Shown: one piece after another, positions 61,005-64,000 of the stretch | Numbering within the stretch: the first letter of the stretch is position 1 | Layout of the letters: the number at the start of each line of letters is the position of its first letter | The notes under the pieces: model-generated | Databases searched by the model: none | What the model was told of the DNA's origin: nothing | Seen by the model: only the letters and a program-made list of their open reading frames with translations | Origin: Bombus terrestris | Taxonomy: Eukaryota; Arthropoda; Insecta; Hymenoptera; Apidae | Assembly: GCF_910591885.1 (NCBI RefSeq) | Contig: NC_063278.1 | Span: forward strand, 6,235,501 to 6,299,500 | Direction of reading: 5' to 3' | Length of the DNA stretch: 64,000 nucleotides | Made by a program: the position numbers and the translations under genes

Positions 61005-64000
61005 GTAAGTCTACTTTCCTCTTTTTGCTTTCCAAAGCCTGCTGTTCTATTTTTTCTTTCTTCCCTTTCCCTATTTCCTGCTTCCCGCCCATTTCTATCT
61101 TCTTTTCGAATCCATCGAATCATATAGATTTTTCAGCATTTTTCTAACATGTCCACAGAATCTGACTAGTTACCTATCAACGGAACCCTTGTTCATGAAC
61201 GTTCTTAAGGTTTCCTCGATAAACGCTAGTTTCACGTTTGCCGATCCTCTTACGGCATTATACGAAGCAGAAGATACGGGAAGGGAATGCCGAGAACAGA
61301 CGACATCGATCTGACATTTTCTTAGTCATTTCACAACCTTATTGATTCATCTCCAAGTGGATTCTATCTATGACCATTGAATAAACGATCCTACTCCGGA
61401 TCGGAGCAGTTCACCGTTGTACGCGACTGCTGGCTGGTTCACATTTTCGTCGTGTTGGGGTCTCACATACCTCAAGGCCGTTACTGTCTTTATCACCACC
61501 TCGACTTACTCATCGTTGTTTCTCCGTTCCTCCGTTTCTCGGCCGCGTCTCCCCACTGCCAATTGCTCGCATATCCTCCTTGTCCCCGCTATGGATCCCG
61601 TTTTCTCGTCTTTCTCTTGGCTCGGCTCTCCTTGTCAATCTCGAGCCGCCTACTCGATACCTCCGCAGTCCCTTCCCCGTTTCTCTTCCATCTCGCTCGT
61701 TTAACCTGATCCACCTGCGCCGTCACTAGGATTCCCACGTGTCACCTGTCGTGGGAAACGCTCCTCGTCTGCTTTGTCGCCTCATTCGCTTCCTTCCACC
61801 CACCTGTATTTCGCCGGTGGCTCGGACGTTTCTCTCTTTTTTCGATCGCCGCGTCTAATTTCCAATATTTCACGATTTTCGCGACGAAGCTGCTTCAAAC
61901 AGCAGTTTTCAAAGAATTAGAGATCGTCCAAATCATCTCTCGCTTTGTTCCACTTATGGAACAACGTTTTCTTTCACAGGAATCTCTCTTTTGTTTTGTT
62001 TATTTTTTCTTTTTTTTTTTTTTTAATTTCGACGATTATAGCTAATGTCGGCATGCACTACCACGTTCAATTTCTTCGAGTTCACGTGTTTTCCTCGGAG
62101 TCGATCGATCGACCGCGTTACGTTTTCCTCTTTGTTTGCTTTGATGTCTGATTACGATTTCGTTGGTCGAGTGGCTGATGTCACGTACAGATATCCCGGC
62201 GATAATCGATACGTTTTGCCTCCGTATCGATAACGAGTACACCTGCGAACGAAGGGATTCTCGTTCATTCAGTTATAGCTGTACTTTTGTAAATATTCAT
62301 TGTGTCTTCTTTTCAACGTTCGCCTCCCTCAAAACCGATTGAAAAGGGCTTTCATTCGGTTAGCCGGTATTGTTCTTCGCCTCATTTCCAAGTATTTTCA
62401 TCGTCATTCTCGCCTCTTTTTCTTCTTCCTTCTCTTTCTCTTTTTTTATTTGCAAATAAGAGATTTACAGAGAAGCTGGAAAAAAGAACTCGAAAAGTCC
62501 TCTGTTCTCGTGTATGCGTCTTCTTCCAGAAAGTTTTACCTGAGTTTTACCGTTCGAACCCTGCCTATTAATGCTTTACTGCGAATTCTACCTGCTGCTG
62601 ACATTTTTGTAAGAACGAAGGCCAGGCAGGTTAGTTTTTGAGAATGCCAGCTATTGGATCTTATTGCTCCTGAGAGGTATCCCTTTATGCGGTGTCCATC
62701 CCTTTCAATCCTCCACAGTCAAATATTTTCCGTTTGAACGTAGATTTCCTTCTTCTTTTATTTTTGAACCCTTATTTTATCACAACCAAGAGAACCTACT
62801 CTACTAACTTAAAATTTTCAAGCTCGGAAGCTGTACAGCCAAGATGGTCGGTCTCGTTTCGTTCCGTTTAAGGGGAATTTCTTTCGGGGAAATCATTTCC
62901 GTTTACGTTCCATGATTTCAGCGTGAACTGGAAACTCGAATGAACGTCGCGCAACGAGCCTTCGCTGCGAGATAGCATCGTGAAAGTTGTAAAACTCGTC
63001 GATAGGTATCGTCGTCGAATCATCGAGCAATTTTCAGATACGCTATCGTTGACGTATATTTTACCGTCTTTCGTTGATCGTTATTTAATCATTGCCTCGT
63101 CCTTAATTTCTCGAGCCACTAAGTCCTACCGAAATGTTACGTAAAAACGTAATTAGCAAATCTTTCCCGTCGATCTTTCGCCGTAACTTCTATGTTCTTA
63201 ATGCTCGTAACACAGCTCGTTCTCTAATTTTCTAAAAGGTTCTCTTTCTAGTTTTCTAAAAGGTTTTATCGCAATCGTACTTTCTAGCAGGAGTCGCGTC
63301 CTTTCGTTTGCTCGTTCGTATCGAAACGTATATCTGAAATGTTCTTCGTATAGGATCTGAAATTTAGTCGTTTCTATGAAACGGTGCCGTTTTCCCTCGG
63401 TACCTTGTAACGTATCGGTAACGTGCCCATTTGCAATGCAGGAAGCGGAATGAAATGGTAAAGGAAAGAAAGGAGTGGCTCGACGAATAATTACGTTTAC
63501 CCGAGTAGCCTTGTATCGACGAGAATTAATCACGTTTCAGGTTCGCGCTTCTCCGACCGATTTATGGCTATTCCGACCGCCACCGATCCGACGTAAATAT
63601 CGTTTAATTGTTTATAGTAAGATATAGTAGCTGCGGCCGTGCTCCGGTGCTACTATGGATTATCGTTCATGAAACGAGAAAAAGCATGGCATTCCCTCGA
63701 TAGACGTAACACAGCGGCCGCGAGGAGAGTTGCTCGGTAATGGCCGATGGTAAAAGAAGTGCAGCCAACCGAGAGCCGCACGGTTGTTGTATTATGCAGT
63801 AATGACTACCGTGACGGCACCCGTGTCTTCTCTCTTATTTCTCTTCTCTCGCGCCGTTCGTCCAATTACCTCTGGCCCGTCTCTCCGAGCTTTTGGATCT
63901 TATCCAGAAGCGGGACTTATTAGAATCTAATTTGCGTAATTGAAACGTGATTCGAGCCGCGAACAAACTGACTCTTTGAAACCTTCTAGGAAGTGTCGCC
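61005..64000 (+). other. yki: First coding intron of yki (continues beyond window)
   Basis: The sequence begins with a consensus donor and extends to the window end. I find no piece matching the second half of WW domain 1, so the intron is at least 3 kb. It contains pyrimidine-rich and CpG-rich stretches. A GC-richer segment at 63530-63960 could be regulatory. GGAATG-type TEAD core sequences occur at 61284-61289 and 63447-63452, which is unremarkable for a 6-mer. No nested gene is recognised. Confidence 0.7.

Noticed and set aside
63980..64000. Possible acceptor (CTTCTAG) for yki exon 2 at the window end
   Set aside because: The bases after it do not encode the expected continuation of WW domain 1 (an Asn-His type start), so it is not the next yki exon.

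Overview
The window looks like nuclear DNA from an insect. It is AT-rich but keeps frequent CpG, its genes are split by short GT-AG introns, and the five proteins I can assemble are clearly animal and best fit arthropods. Base composition, intron style and protein character suggest a hymenopteran, probably a bee; that is inference and no species can be named.

Layout. Positions 1-36 kb hold no gene I can support. There are simple repeats, a few GC-richer islands and two short open stretches that could be isolated exons. From about 36.4 kb the window is gene-bearing. A GC-rich promoter and leader region (36.4-37.3 kb) precedes a salt-inducible kinase gene, Sik2 (coding exons 38779-42885, +). 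Then come mRpL41 (45303-45927, -), a repeat-rich stretch with decayed gypsy and piggyBac pieces (46-49 kb), Snx17 (51396-53387, +), the Hippo kinase gene hpo (55842-58657, -), and the first coding exon of yorkie (60361-61004, +). The rest of yorkie lies beyond the right edge, after an intron of at least 3 kb.

How the genes work together. hpo and yki are the upstream kinase and the transcriptional effector of the Hippo growth-control pathway. Here they sit head to head, with only 1,703 bp between their start codons. Sik2, about 16 kb away, belongs to a kinase family reported in Drosophila to restrain Hippo signalling by phosphorylating the Hippo partner Salvador, which favours Yorkie activity. 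Three members of one signalling circuit therefore lie within about 22 kb. This is the most notable feature of the window. mRpL41 (mitochondrial ribosome) and Snx17 (endosomal recycling) have no known direct part in that pathway.

Gene models were assembled by hand from conserved protein sequence, reading phase and GT/AG splice sites. Every coding junction listed keeps the frame. UTRs, promoters and alternative exons are inferred.
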